Of a DNA stretch of 64,000 nucleotides, positions 53,070-62,248 are shown in pieces. Numbering within the stretch: the first letter of the stretch is position 1; the number at the start of each line of letters is the position of its first letter. Source of the DNA: Paraburkholderia heleia NBRC 101817 (GTDB lineage: Bacteria > Pseudomonadota > Gammaproteobacteria > Burkholderiales > Burkholderiaceae); assembly GCF_000739775.1 (NCBI RefSeq), contig NZ_BBJH01000004.1, positions 186,001-250,000 on the forward strand, written 5' to 3'. Under the pieces are notes generated by a model. It did not search any database. It was not told the origin of the DNA and worked only from the letters and a program-made list of their open reading frames with translations. The position numbers and the translations under genes were made by a program.

Positions 53070-53249
53070 ATGGCAGTTCAACAAAACAAGAAGTCGCCGT
53101 CGAAGCGCGGTATGCACCGCTCGCACGATTTCCTCACGGGCGCGCCGCTGGCCGTCGAGCCGGGCACGGGTGAAGTGCATCTGCGTCACCACATCAGCCC
53201 GAACGGCTACTACCGCGGCAAGAAAGTCGTCAAGACCAAGAACGACTAA
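53070..53249 (+). CDS. rpmF: 50S ribosomal protein L32
   Basis: The 59-residue protein starts [20 protein letters not shown] and has [16 protein letters not shown], both conserved in L32. It lacks zinc-ligand cysteines, as the E. coli protein does. AGGAG is seven bases before the ATG. TAGAAT at 53041-53046 may be an additional -10. A terminator-like hairpin follows before plsX. Confidence 0.97.
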   Translation: MAVQQNKKSPSKRGMHRSHDFLTGAPLAVEPGTGEVHLRHHISPNGYYRGKKVVKTKND

Positions 53250-53357
53250 TCGTTTCAGCGTGCGGCGCGGTGTCGCGCAGTGTCGCGCAGTGTCGATGAC
53301 CTGGTGCCGCATCTGACGATTCCGTTCGCTTGACCATATTTCGGCTCGGCAAAAAAG

Positions 53358-53381
53358 GCGGCATTCAACTGCCGCTTTTTT
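53358..53381 (+). terminator. Intrinsic terminator between rpmF and plsX
   Basis: GCGGCA and TGCCGC form a six-pair stem followed by seven T residues. Read-through or a second promoter would be needed for plsX. Confidence 0.7.
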
Positions 53382-53404
53382 GTGCCTGAAATCCGTCGCA
53401 TTCC

Positions 53405-54544
53405 ATGACTGTTACGCTCACGATAGATTGCATGGGAGGCGACCACGGCCCGTCTGTGACGGTGCCTGCCGCAGTCCATTTCGTCCGCTCGCACCCCGAC
53501 GCGCATCTCATGCTCGTGGGAATCGAGTCGGCGGTTCGCGCCCAGTTGAAGAAGCTGAAGGCGGCGAACCATCCTGCGCTGACCGTCGTGCCCGCCACCG
53601 AGGTCGTCGAAATGGACGATCCGGTCGAAGTCGCCCTGCGCAAGAAAAAAGATTCGTCGATGCGCGTCGCGCTCAATCGCGTGAAAGAGGGCGAGGCACA
53701 GGCCTGCATCTCGGCCGGCAACACCGGTGCACTGATGGCCGTTTCGCGCTACGTGCTCAAGACGTTGCCCGGCATCGAACGCCCGGCCATCGCCTTCGCG
53801 CTGCCGAACCCGCGCGGTTACACCACGATGCTCGACCTCGGCGCCAACGTCGACTGCGAACCGCAGCACCTGCTGCAATTCGCGGAGATGGGCCACGCGC
53901 TCGTCGCGGCGCTCGAGGGCAAGGATCGCCCAACCATCGGGCTCCTGAATATCGGCGAAGAAGTCATCAAGGGCAACGACACCATCAAGCGCGCGGGCGA
54001 GCTCCTGCGCGCGAGCACGCTGAACTTCCGCGGCAACGTCGAAGGCAACGACATTTACAAGGGCACCGTCGACGTCATCGTCTGTGACGGTTTCGTTGGG
54101 AATGTCGCGCTCAAGACGTCGGAGGGCCTCGCGCAGATGCTCAACGACATGATCAAGGAAGAGTTCGGCCGCTCGTGGCTCACGAGGCTCATGGCGATCG
54201 CCGCGCTGCCCGTGCTCATGCGCTTCAAGAAGCGTGTGGACCATCGGCAGTACAACGGCGCGGCGCTGCTTGGCTTGAAGAGTCTCGTCATCAAGAGCCA
54301 CGGCTCGGCCGATGCCTATGCGTTTGAGTGTGCGATCAATCGCGGGTATGATGCCGTCAAAAATGGCGTGCTGGAGCGCCTTTCGCACGCCATGGAAGAA
54401 AACGCCGGTTCGCTCGAACAGGCGGCAGACGAGCCCGGCGGCGCCCCGAACGTGCAAGCCGCGCAGGCGGGGCAGGCTACCAGCGCGCCCAGCCAGGCAG
54501 CGGGCGAGGTACCGCCCGGCGCCGCATCATCCTCGAAGGCATAA
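53405..54544 (+). CDS. plsX: Phosphate acyltransferase PlsX
   Basis: The 379-residue enzyme makes acyl-phosphate from acyl-ACP for phospholipid synthesis. It starts [20 protein letters not shown] with the conserved Asp-His, and has [12 protein letters not shown] and [18 protein letters not shown]. The C-terminal extension (about 335-379) is Ala/Gln-rich and not conserved. The stop overlaps fabH by one base (TAATG), indicating coupling. The order plsX-fabH-fabD-fabG-acpP-fabF is the classical one. Confidence 0.97.
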   Translation: MTVTLTIDCMGGDHGPSVTVPAAVHFVRSHPDAHLMLVGIESAVRAQLKKLKAANHPALTVVPATEVVEMDDPVEVALRKKKDSSMRVALNRVKEGEAQACISAGNTGALMAVSRYVLKTLPGIERPAIAFALPNPRGYTTMLDLGANVDCEPQHLLQFAEMGHALVAALEGKDRPTIGLLNIGEEVIKGNDTIKRAGELLRASTLNFRGNVEGNDIYKGTVDVIVCDGFVGNVALKTSEGLAQMLNDMIKEEFGRSWLTRLMAIAALPVLMRFKKRVDHRQYNGAALLGLKSLVIKSHGSADAYAFECAINRGYDAVKNGVLERLSHAMEENAGSLEQAADEPGGAPNVQAAQAGQATSAPSQAAGEVPPGAASSSKA

Positions 54545-55533
54545 TGGCTCAATCGACTCTCTATTCCCGCGTGATCGGCACGGGCAGCTACCTTCCGCCT
54601 GATCGCGTCACCAACCAGCAACTGGCCGAACGGCTCGCCGCGAAAGGCGTCGAGACGAGCGACGAATGGATCGTGGCCCGCACGGGCATTCACGCGCGCC
54701 ACTTCGCCGCGCCCGACGTCACGACGAGCGATCTCGCGCTTGCCGCGTCGCAGCGTGCGATCGCGGCCGCCGACGTCGATCCGCAGTCGATCGACCTCAT
54801 CATCGTCGCCACTTCCACGCCCGATTTCGTCTTTCCGAGCACGGCCTGCCTCTTGCAGAACAAGCTCGGCATCCGCAATCACGGCGCGGCTTTCGACGTG
54901 CAGGCCGTGTGCTCGGGCTTCGCGTACGCCGTTGCGGTGGCCGACAGCCTGATCCGCGGCGGCCAGCATCGCACGGCGCTCGTGGTCGGCGCGGAAACCT
55001 TTTCGCGTATTCTCGACTTCAACGATCGCACCACCTGTGTGCTGTTCGGCGACGGCGCAGGTGCGATCGTGCTGCAGGCGTCGAGCGAACCGGGCGTGCT
55101 TTCGAGCGCGCTGCACGCAGACGGCAGCTACGCGCACATCCTGTGCACGCCGGGCAACGTGAACGGCGGCGTGGTCGCCGGCAACGCGTTCCTGTACATG
55201 GACGGCCAGGCCGTGTTCAAGCTCGCCGTGAACGTGCTCGAAAAGGTCGCGAACGAGGCGCTCGACAAGGCGCAGCTCAGCGCCGACCAGATCGACTGGC
55301 TGATTCCGCACCAGGCCAACATCCGCATCATGCAAGGCACCTGCCGCAAGCTCGGTCTGCCCGCCGAACGCATGGTGGTGACGGTGGGCGAGCATGGCAA
55401 CACCTCGGCGGCCTCGATTCCGCTCGCCTTCGACGTCGCGGTGCGCGACGGCCGCATCAAGCGCGGCCAGAACGTGTTGATCGAAGGCGTGGGCGGCGGC
55501 TTCACCTGGGGCGCCTCCGTCATCCGCTTCTAG
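54544..55533 (+). CDS. fabH: Beta-ketoacyl-ACP synthase III FabH
   Basis: The 329-residue enzyme starts fatty-acid synthesis by condensing acetyl-CoA with malonyl-ACP. The catalytic triad is visible: Cys in [17 protein letters not shown], His in [12 protein letters not shown], and Asn in [15 protein letters not shown]. The length is usual. The gene begins at the ATG that overlaps the plsX stop. A spacing of 124 bases separates it from fabD. Confidence 0.98.
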   Translation: MAQSTLYSRVIGTGSYLPPDRVTNQQLAERLAAKGVETSDEWIVARTGIHARHFAAPDVTTSDLALAASQRAIAAADVDPQSIDLIIVATSTPDFVFPSTACLLQNKLGIRNHGAAFDVQAVCSGFAYAVAVADSLIRGGQHRTALVVGAETFSRILDFNDRTTCVLFGDGAGAIVLQASSEPGVLSSALHADGSYAHILCTPGNVNGGVVAGNAFLYMDGQAVFKLAVNVLEKVANEALDKAQLSADQIDWLIPHQANIRIMQGTCRKLGLPAERMVVTVGEHGNTSAASIPLAFDVAVRDGRIKRGQNVLIEGVGGGFTWGASVIRF

Positions 55534-55657
55534 GCATCCTGAGCGGGCTCCCGCGCTCCCGCAGCCGGTTTCTGCGCGCGACGTGCATGTTGCGCGCAGC
55601 CGGCGGCGGTTCATCCGGGTGCATTGCCCACCCGTATTGATCGAATTTGGGGACGTT

Positions 55658-56596
55658 ATGAAATTCGCGTTCGTTTTTCCCGGACAAGGCTCGCAGGCCG
55701 TCGGCATGCTCGACGCCTTCGCCGATCACGCCATCGTGCGCGAGACGCTGCAGGAAGCGTCCGACGCGCTGGACCAGGACCTCGGCAAGCTGATCGCCGA
55801 AGGCCCCGCCGAAGAACTCAATCTCACCACTAACACGCAGCCGGTCATGCTCACCGCCGCCTATGCCGTTTATCGCGCGTGGCAGCAGGCGGGCGGCCCG
55901 CTGCCTGCCATCGTCGCGGGCCACAGCCTCGGCGAATACACGGCGCTCGTCGCCGCCGGCGTGCTCGCGTTTCGCGACGCCGTGCCGCTCGTGCGCTTTC
56001 GCGCGCAGGCGATGCAAAGCGCGGTGCCGGTGGGCGAGGGCGGCATGGCCGCCGTGCTCGGTCTCGACGACGACACCGTGCGCGCAGTCTGCGCGGAGGC
56101 CGCAGCCGCGAGCGGCGGCGTGGTCGAAGCCGTGAACTTCAACGCGCCGGCGCAAGTCGTGATCGCGGGCCACAAGGGCGCGGTCGAAAAGGCCTGCGAA
56201 ATCGCCAGGGCGAAGGGCGCCAAGCGCGCGCTGCCGCTGCCGGTTTCGGCGCCGTTCCACTCGTCGCTGCTCAAGCCCGCCTCGGATCAGCTGCGCGAGT
56301 ACCTCGCGAACGTCACGCTGAACGCGCCGCAGATTCCCGTGGTGAACAACGTCGACGTGGCATTCGAAACCGACCCCGCAAAGATCCGCGACGCGCTCGT
56401 GCGCCAGGCCGCGGGCGCCGTGCGCTGGGTCGAGTGCGTGCAGGCCATCGCGGCGCAAGGCGCGACGCACGTGGTCGAATGCGGTCCGGGCAAGGTGCTT
56501 GCGGGCCTCACGAGGCGCATCGACGGCAACCTGGTCGGCGCCTCGGTGCTCGATCCGAAGTCGCTCGACGAGGCGCTCGCGCTTCTGAAGGCCTGA
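55658..56596 (+). CDS. fabD: Malonyl-CoA:ACP transacylase FabD
   Basis: The 312-residue enzyme transfers malonyl from CoA to ACP. It has the N-terminal FAFVFPGQGSQAVGML, the nucleophile Ser in GHSLGEYTALVAAG, the catalytic His in LPVSAPFHSSLLKPA, and the final ECGPGKVLAGLTRRI. The ATG at 55658 agrees with the usual start MKFAFVFPGQ. Earlier in-frame starts add residues unlike the family. Confidence 0.98.
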   Translation: MKFAFVFPGQGSQAVGMLDAFADHAIVRETLQEASDALDQDLGKLIAEGPAEELNLTTNTQPVMLTAAYAVYRAWQQAGGPLPAIVAGHSLGEYTALVAAGVLAFRDAVPLVRFRAQAMQSAVPVGEGGMAAVLGLDDDTVRAVCAEAAAASGGVVEAVNFNAPAQVVIAGHKGAVEKACEIARAKGAKRALPLPVSAPFHSSLLKPASDQLREYLANVTLNAPQIPVVNNVDVAFETDPAKIRDALVRQAAGAVRWVECVQAIAAQGATHVVECGPGKVLAGLTRRIDGNLVGASVLDPKSLDEALALLKA

Positions 56597-56630
56597 GCGC
56601 GTACGCCACCACAGCTAACGGATTCAAACG

Positions 56631-57380
56631 ATGGAAAAGACTCTCGACAATCAAGCCGCGATCGTGACCGGCGCCACCCGCGGCATCGGCCGCGCGATCG
56701 CGCTGGAACTGGCGCGCCAGGGCGCGACGGTGATCGGCACGGCAACGAGCGAAGCCGGCGCGCAGGCCATCTCGGCCGCTTTCGAAGCAGCGGGCCTGAA
56801 GGGCCGCGGCGCCGTGCTCAACGTGAACGACGCCGCTGCGGCGGAAGCGCTCATCGACGCCACGGTCAAGGAATTCGGCGGCCTGGCGATCCTCGTCAAT
56901 AACGCCGGCATCACGCAGGACAACCTGGCGATGCGCATGAAGGACGACGAGTGGGACTCGGTCATCGACACCAACCTGAAGTCGGTGTTCCGCCTCTCGC
57001 GCGCCGTGCTGCGCCCGATGATGAAGGCGCGCACGGGCCGCATCATCAACATCACCTCGGTGGTGGGCTCGTCGGGCAACCCGGGCCAGGCCAACTACGC
57101 CGCCGCCAAGGCCGGCGTGGCGGGCATGACGCGCGCACTCGCACGCGAGATCGGCAGCCGCGGCATTACTGTGAACTGCGTCGCGCCCGGTTTCATCGAT
57201 ACCGACATGACGAAGGACCTGCCGGCGGAGCAGCAAGCCGCGCTCAAGCAGCAGATTCCGCTGGGCCGCCTCGGCAGCCCGGACGACATCGCGCATGCGG
57301 TCGCGTTCCTCGCGTCGCCGCAGGCGGCCTACATCACGGGCGCGACGTTGCACGTGAACGGCGGCATGTATATGTCTTAA
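56631..57380 (+). CDS. fabG: 3-oxoacyl-ACP reductase FabG
   Basis: The 249-residue NADPH-dependent short-chain dehydrogenase reduces beta-ketoacyl-ACP. It shows the cofactor motif TGATRGIGRAIALEL, the NNAGITQDNL motif, and the catalytic Ser, Tyr and Lys in NITSVVGSSGNPGQANYAAA and the following Lys. TGATLHVNGGMYM is the terminal signature. It lies 34 bases after fabD. A 167-base gap with a probable extra promoter separates it from acpP. Confidence 0.98.
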   Translation: MEKTLDNQAAIVTGATRGIGRAIALELARQGATVIGTATSEAGAQAISAAFEAAGLKGRGAVLNVNDAAAAEALIDATVKEFGGLAILVNNAGITQDNLAMRMKDDEWDSVIDTNLKSVFRLSRAVLRPMMKARTGRIINITSVVGSSGNPGQANYAAAKAGVAGMTRALAREIGSRGITVNCVAPGFIDTDMTKDLPAEQQAALKQQIPLGRLGSPDDIAHAVAFLASPQAAYITGATLHVNGGMYMS

Positions 57381-57547
57381 CCGGATTCAGGTACTATCCG
57401 CGCCTTGATGCGCTTGATGCAAAACATTGCGCAAGCGCCGTCGCGGATAGCCTTCCGGAACCTTGAGCGCCGCTTTTCAGCCAGGTCAAACCTGATAAAA
57501 TGCGCGCACTCGCATTCATGAGCTAACTTTTTTCCCTTGGAGGGGTA

Positions 57548-57787
57548 ATGGACAACATCGAACAGCGCGTCAAGAAGATCGTCGCCGAGCAACTGGGCGT
57601 CGCCGAAGCGGAAATCAAGAACGAAGCTTCGTTCGTGAACGATCTGGGCGCCGACTCGCTCGACACGGTCGAACTGGTCATGGCTCTCGAAGACGAGTTC
57701 GGCATGGAAATCCCGGACGAGGAAGCCGAGAAGATCACGACGGTTCAGCAAGCGATCGACTACGCGCGCGCGAACGTCAAGGCCTAA
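57548..57787 (+). CDS. acpP: Acyl carrier protein
   Basis: The 79-residue acidic protein carries acyl chains on a phosphopantetheine at Ser37 in [20 protein letters not shown]. It starts [18 protein letters not shown]. The Shine-Dalgarno TTGGAGGGG is very strong, fitting one of the most abundant proteins. Just upstream, CAGGTCAAACCTG and TGATAAAATG (about 57480-57505) may be an operator and a -10. A large hairpin follows the gene. Confidence 0.98.
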
Positions 57788-57903
57788 GCGCCAGATTCCC
57801 GTCTGGGCCGCGCATCGCATGCGCGCTGGCGGCCCGCGAGGACGCTCGGCCGTGAAACCGCATACGCCTGCCGCACGCGCTGCGGGGCATCTGCCGGTCA
57901 ACT

Positions 57904-57955
57904 AGCCACAGGGCTCACAGGAGCATTTCCTGTGGCCTCTGTGGCTTTTGTTTTT
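57904..57955 (+). terminator. Large terminator hairpin between acpP and fabF
   Basis: AGCCACAG pairs with CTGTGGCT, and CACAGGA with TCCTGTG, with a four-base internal mismatch and a five-base loop. TTTGTTTTTG follows. It should make acpP message more abundant than fabF message. Confidence 0.85.
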
Positions 57956-57979
57956 GTCATCTATGGATAAGGGGTTACC

Positions 57980-59221
57980 GTGAGCCGTCGTCGAGTTGTT
58001 GTTACAGGCCTGGGGCTGATTTCGCCTGTTGGCAATAATGTTGCCGACGGCTGGGCCAATCTGGTCGCCGGGAAGTCCGGCATCGCCAACATCACGAAGT
58101 TCGACGCGACGAACTTCTCGACCCGCTTTGCCGGCGAAGTGAAGGGCTTCAACGTCGAAGACTACATGCCGGCGAAAGAAGCGCGCCATATGGATACGTT
58201 CATCCATTACGGCATCGCGGCGGGCATGCAGGCGATCCAGGACAGCGGTCTCGAAGTCACCGAAGCGAACGCGGAACGGATCGGCGTGAACGTCGGCTCG
58301 GGCATCGGCGGCCTGCCGATGATCGAAGTCACGCAAACCGAATTGCTCAACCGCGGTCCGCGCCGCATCTCGCCGTTCTTCGTGCCTGCCTCGATCATCA
58401 ACATGATCTCGGGTCACCTGTCGATCAAGTACGGCCTCAAGGGCCCGAATCTGGCGATGGTCACGGCTTGCACGACCGGCCTGCACTGCATCGGCGAAGC
58501 GTCGCGTCTGATCGAATACGGCGACTGCGACGTGATGATCGCGGGCGGCGCGGAATCGACCGTCTCGCCGCTCGGCATCGGCGGCTTCGCGGCGGCGCGC
58601 GCGCTCTCGCAGCGCAACGACGATCCGGCGACGGCCAGCCGTCCGTGGGACAAGGACCGTGACGGCTTCGTGCTCGGCGAAGGCGCGGGCGTGATGGTGC
58701 TCGAAGAGTACGAACACGCGAAGGCGCGCGGCGCGAAGATCTATGCGGAAATCGGCGGCTACGGCATGAGCGGCGATGCGTATCACATGACCGCGCCGCT
58801 GGAAGACGGCGACGGTGCGCGCCGCTGCATGATCGCCGCGATGAAGAACGCGGGCATCAACACGAACGAAGTGAACTGGCTGAACGCGCACGGCACGTCC
58901 ACGCCGCTCGGCGACCTCGCGGAAACGACGGCGATCAAGCGCGCCTTCGGCGATCATGCGAAGGACATCGTCGTGAACTCGACCAAGTCGATGACGGGCC
59001 ACCTGCTGGGTGGCGCAGGCGGCCTCGAGTCGGTGTTCACGGTGCTCGCCGTGCACAACCAGGTGTCGCCGCCGACGATCAACATCTTCAACCAGGATCC
59101 GGCATGCGACCTGGACTACTGCGCGAACACCGCGCGGGACATGAAGATCGACGTCGCGCTGAAGAACTCGTTCGGGTTCGGCGGCACCAACGGCACGCTC
59201 GTCTTCAAGCGTCACGCTTGA
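57980..59221 (+). CDS. fabF: Beta-ketoacyl-ACP synthase II FabF
   Basis: The 413-residue elongation enzyme uses a GTG start ([20 protein letters not shown] follows), with AAGGGG just upstream. The catalytic Cys is in [20 protein letters not shown], the two His in [12 protein letters not shown] and [14 protein letters not shown], and the final [16 protein letters not shown] is conserved. The stop overlaps a TTG start for the next gene. Confidence 0.98.
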   Translation: MSRRRVVVTGLGLISPVGNNVADGWANLVAGKSGIANITKFDATNFSTRFAGEVKGFNVEDYMPAKEARHMDTFIHYGIAAGMQAIQDSGLEVTEANAERIGVNVGSGIGGLPMIEVTQTELLNRGPRRISPFFVPASIINMISGHLSIKYGLKGPNLAMVTACTTGLHCIGEASRLIEYGDCDVMIAGGAESTVSPLGIGGFAAARALSQRNDDPATASRPWDKDRDGFVLGEGAGVMVLEEYEHAKARGAKIYAEIGGYGMSGDAYHMTAPLEDGDGARRCMIAAMKNAGINTNEVNWLNAHGTSTPLGDLAETTAIKRAFGDHAKDIVVNSTKSMTGHLLGGAGGLESVFTVLAVHNQVSPPTINIFNQDPACDLDYCANTARDMKIDVALKNSFGFGGTNGTLVFKRHA

Positions 59222-59715
59222 TCCCGCACGACGAGACAGCGGCCGCGCCGGATGCTTCGGCCGGCCGCGTTCCTCCTGCTTTCCCCTCGCGGCGCGCGGG
59301 CGTGCCGCTTGTTTCCCTGCGGCTGTCGCTTGCGCTGCAACTGCTCGTTGCCGCGGGTTTGAGCGTGGCCGCGGCGGCCGTCTACACGACGCTCGCACCC
59401 GGGTTCGGCGCCTGGCAGGCCTTGCCGGTCACGCTGGCGTTCCTCGCGACCGGCGGTCTTGCGGCTGCGGCGTGGCGACGCAAGCAACCGGCCTTCCTCG
59501 AAATCGGGTCAGATTTTCTCGCGGCATATTCGCGCGATGGCGCCTGCCTCGCGGCTGGGCGGCTCGCCGGCGCGTCGCAGTGGGGCGCATGGCTGCTCGC
59601 GCTCGTCGTGGAGCAGGGCGCACGCCGCGCGACGATTCTCGTCGCCGCCGACGCCATTCCGGCGGAAACCTTTCGCACGCTGGCCGTGCGCGCGCGCAGC
59701 GCGGCCAGTCGCTGA
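59218..59715 (+). CDS. Small two-helix membrane protein between fabF and rpoE (YgfX-like shape)
   Basis: The 165-residue protein probably starts at a TTG whose last bases overlap the fabF stop (TTGA); a GTG or ATG start is not well placed. After a hydrophilic N terminus it has two membrane segments (about 39-63, [20 protein letters not shown], and about 69-88) and a soluble C-terminal half ending with [20 protein letters not shown]. Length, topology and C terminus resemble YgfX/CptA, a membrane protein known as a toxin or flavin-insertion partner in E. coli, but I do not see enough identity to name it. Confidence 0.65.
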   Translation: MIPHDETAAAPDASAGRVPPAFPSRRAGVPLVSLRLSLALQLLVAAGLSVAAAAVYTTLAPGFGAWQALPVTLAFLATGGLAAAAWRRKQPAFLEIGSDFLAAYSRDGACLAAGRLAGASQWGAWLLALVVEQGARRATILVAADAIPAETFRTLAVRARSAASR

Positions 59716-59828
59716 GCTTCCCTTCGCTGTAAAGCTTGTAACCACTGTTACTCGCGTAACGTGAGACCGTGGCGGGGACGCTACAATGGTGCCCCCACGT
59801 CTCCTTCATGTGCTAACGGATTTTTCAG

Positions 59829-60428
59829 GTGAGCGAAAAAGAAATTGATCAGGTTCTGGTCGAGCGCGTGCAAAAAGGCGACAAGGCCGCGTTCGAGCTT
59901 CTGGTCTCGAAATACCACCGCAAGATCATCCGGCTGATCTCGCGCCTCGTGCGGGACCCCGCCGAGGTCGAGGACGTGGCCCAGGACGCCTTTATCAAGG
60001 CTTACCGCGCACTACCGCAGTTTCGTGGCGAATCGGCTTTCTATACGTGGTTGTACCGAATTGCTGTCAATACGGCGAAGAACTACCTTGCGACCCAGGG
60101 AAGACGCGCCCCAACTTCGACTGAGGCAGATGCTGAAGAAGCGGAAACTTTCTCGGACGCCGATCAACTAAGGGATATCAATACGCCCGAGTCGATGTTG
60201 ATGAGCAAGCAGATCGCACAGACGGTCAATGCTGCGATGGCGGTTTTACCGGAAGAGTTGCGCACCGCCATTACGCTTCGGGAAATAGAAGGCCTAAGCT
60301 ATGAGGAAATCGCCGAGATGATGGGGTGCCCGATCGGCACCGTCAGATCGAGAATTTTCCGCGCTCGGGAAGCCATTGCGGCAAAATTGCGTCCGCTGCT
60401 GGACACTCCGGAAGGCAAGCGCTGGTAA
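59829..60428 (+). CDS. rpoE: RNA polymerase sigma factor RpoE (AlgU)
   Basis: The 199-residue ECF sigma factor starts with GTG (SEKEIDQVLVERVQKGDKAA). Region 2 contains VEDVAQDAFIKAYRALPQFR and the FYTWLYRIAVNTAKNYL segment; region 4 contains LREIEGLSYEEIAEMMGCPI and TVRSRIFRARE. It directs envelope-stress genes and is held by RseA, encoded next. TACAAT at about 59782-59787 is a possible -10. The order rpoE-rseA-rseB-mucD is the alginate/mucE-type arrangement of pseudomonads and Burkholderia. Confidence 0.96.
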   Translation: MSEKEIDQVLVERVQKGDKAAFELLVSKYHRKIIRLISRLVRDPAEVEDVAQDAFIKAYRALPQFRGESAFYTWLYRIAVNTAKNYLATQGRRAPTSTEADAEEAETFSDADQLRDINTPESMLMSKQIAQTVNAAMAVLPEELRTAITLREIEGLSYEEIAEMMGCPIGTVRSRIFRAREAIAAKLRPLLDTPEGKRW

Positions 60429-60515
60429 GAAGAACCAGCTTCGCCCCGGGCGGCGACGCGATTCACCAGAATGAGTTGGTGTCACAGGGACGTCTGTTAG
60501 GGAATGGGGAGCATC

Positions 60516-61157
60516 ATGGGTTCGGTCTCGATGCAATCGGTATCAAGCTCGCGCGGCGAGCGTCTGTCCGCCTTCGTCGACGGTGAAGCGTCGGCGCAGG
60601 AGCATCTGAACGGAAATTTTCTGGAACTCGACGGCGAAGGGCGTGCAGCCTGGTCGGAGTACCACCTGATCGGCGACGTGCTGCGTTCCGATGATCTGGC
60701 CCTCAGTCAGGCCGCGAGCCACGCCTTCATGACGGGTTTCGCGGCGCGCTTCGATGCGGAGCCGCATCTGCTCGCACCCGTCGCGCTGCCGCAGCCGCAG
60801 GTTCGCCGCAATGAGCGCGTGGGCCGCATTCTGGCGCTGCGCCGCCGCGTGATGCCGTCGCTGGCCGTGGCCGCCGCGGCCGCCACGCTCACGTGGATCG
60901 TCATGCCGCAAATGCGCGGCGCGGGCATGGCCGGCGCGCCGCAAATCGCCGCTGTACAGCCGCAGGGCGACGGCGTGCAGCGCGTGGCGATGAACACCCC
61001 GCCGGCGCCCGTCGCGGGCGCTCAGGACGCTAACATCATCCGCGACGCGCGGCTCGACGAATACCTCCAGGCGCATCAGCAGTTCGCGCAGCAGCCGGTC
61101 ATTTCGGATTCCATGCCGTACATCCGCTCAGCCGCTCTCACCACGCAAGGCCAATAA
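60516..61157 (+). CDS. rseA: Anti-sigma factor RseA (MucA-like)
   Basis: The 213-residue protein has a cytoplasmic sigma-binding domain starting RGERLSAFVDGEASAQEH, a single membrane segment (about 112-131, VMPSLAVAAAAATLTWIVM), and a periplasmic C-terminal part. It binds RpoE at the membrane until cut by site-1 and site-2 proteases. I favour the ATG at 60516 because GGGGAG lies just upstream; an ATG at 60504 and one at 60531 are possible. Confidence 0.9.
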   Translation: MGSVSMQSVSSSRGERLSAFVDGEASAQEHLNGNFLELDGEGRAAWSEYHLIGDVLRSDDLALSQAASHAFMTGFAARFDAEPHLLAPVALPQPQVRRNERVGRILALRRRVMPSLAVAAAAATLTWIVMPQMRGAGMAGAPQIAAVQPQGDGVQRVAMNTPPAPVAGAQDANIIRDARLDEYLQAHQQFAQQPVISDSMPYIRSAALTTQGQ

Positions 61158-61162
61158 GTTTG

Positions 61163-62224
61163 ATGCAGACATTGCGGTTGAATAAAAAGACGATCTGGGG
61201 GCGGTTGCCGGCATTCCTGTGCTGCGCAGCCGTGATGTTCACCGCTCTGTCTGTCGCCCCGCGTGCCCGCGCGCAGGGCGCGTCCACGGCCGATGCCGCC
61301 ACGCGCCAGAGCGCGGCACAGTTGCTCGACCGCATCCAGCAGGCCGCCCAGCAGCAAAACTACGAAGGCACCTTCGTCTATCAGCGCGGCGCGTTCGTGC
61401 AGTCCTCGCGCATCACGCACTACGCCTCGAAGCAGGACGGCGAGTTCGAAAAGCTCGAAAGTCTCGACGGCAAGCCGCGCACGATGCTGCGCCACAACGA
61501 CGATCTCTTTACCTTCGTGCCCGAGCGCAAGCTGCTCGTCGTCGAAAAGCGCCAGAACAAGGACGCTTTCCCGGCGCTGCTGTCCACGAGCGGGGAACAG
61601 GTGCTGGGCGTCTACGAGCCGAAGATGCTCGCCAACGACCGGGTGGCGGGCCTCGACAGCCAGGTGATCGAGCTCGACCCGAAAGACAATTTCCGTTTCG
61701 CCTACAAGCTGTGGGCGGACGCGAAAACCGGTCTGCTGCTGCGTTCGCAGATGCTCGACCCGTCGAACGGCCAGGTGCTCCAGCAGCTCGCGTTCACACA
61801 GGTGCGCATCGGCGGTCCCGTCGACAAGACGCCTATCGTGAACGGCATGCGCAATATCGAGGGCTGGAACGTGGTGCGCCCGCCGCTCCAGCCGGTCGAC
61901 ATCGAAGCGCAGGGCTGGTCGTTCGGCCAGACCGCGCCTGGATTCCGGAAGATTCGCGAAGTGCGCCGGCCGATGGCGGCGCGCGACGCGAGCGATCCGC
62001 CCATTCCGGTCGATCAAGCCGTATTCTCCGACGGACTGTCCACGCTTTCCGTGTTTATCGAACCGGTCAAGAACAACAGCCGCAAGGAAGGCTCGGGCAG
62101 CAGCGGCGCGACCCACGTGCTCGTGAAGCGCAACGGCGACTACTTCATCACGTTGCTTGGCGAAGTGCCCCAGACCACGTTGCAGCAGTTTGCGTCTGCC
62201 ATAGAATACAAGGCTCCCAGGTAA
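61163..62224 (+). CDS. rseB: RseB (MucB) periplasmic regulator
   Basis: The 353-residue protein has a signal peptide (about 1-38, ending ARA-Q) and the MucB/RseB fold with LLDRIQQAAQQQNYEGTFVY, HNDDLFTFVPERKLLVVEKR and DSQVIELDPKDNFRFAYKLW. It protects RseA from the protease until lipopolysaccharide fragments bind. The gene follows rseA closely. A TTG one codon before the ATG is in frame. Confidence 0.95.
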   Translation: MQTLRLNKKTIWGRLPAFLCCAAVMFTALSVAPRARAQGASTADAATRQSAAQLLDRIQQAAQQQNYEGTFVYQRGAFVQSSRITHYASKQDGEFEKLESLDGKPRTMLRHNDDLFTFVPERKLLVVEKRQNKDAFPALLSTSGEQVLGVYEPKMLANDRVAGLDSQVIELDPKDNFRFAYKLWADAKTGLLLRSQMLDPSNGQVLQQLAFTQVRIGGPVDKTPIVNGMRNIEGWNVVRPPLQPVDIEAQGWSFGQTAPGFRKIREVRRPMAARDASDPPIPVDQAVFSDGLSTLSVFIEPVKNNSRKEGSGSSGATHVLVKRNGDYFITLLGEVPQTTLQQFASAIEYKAPR

Positions 62225-62248
62225 CTCCTTCCTTCGGCTGACTTCGAT

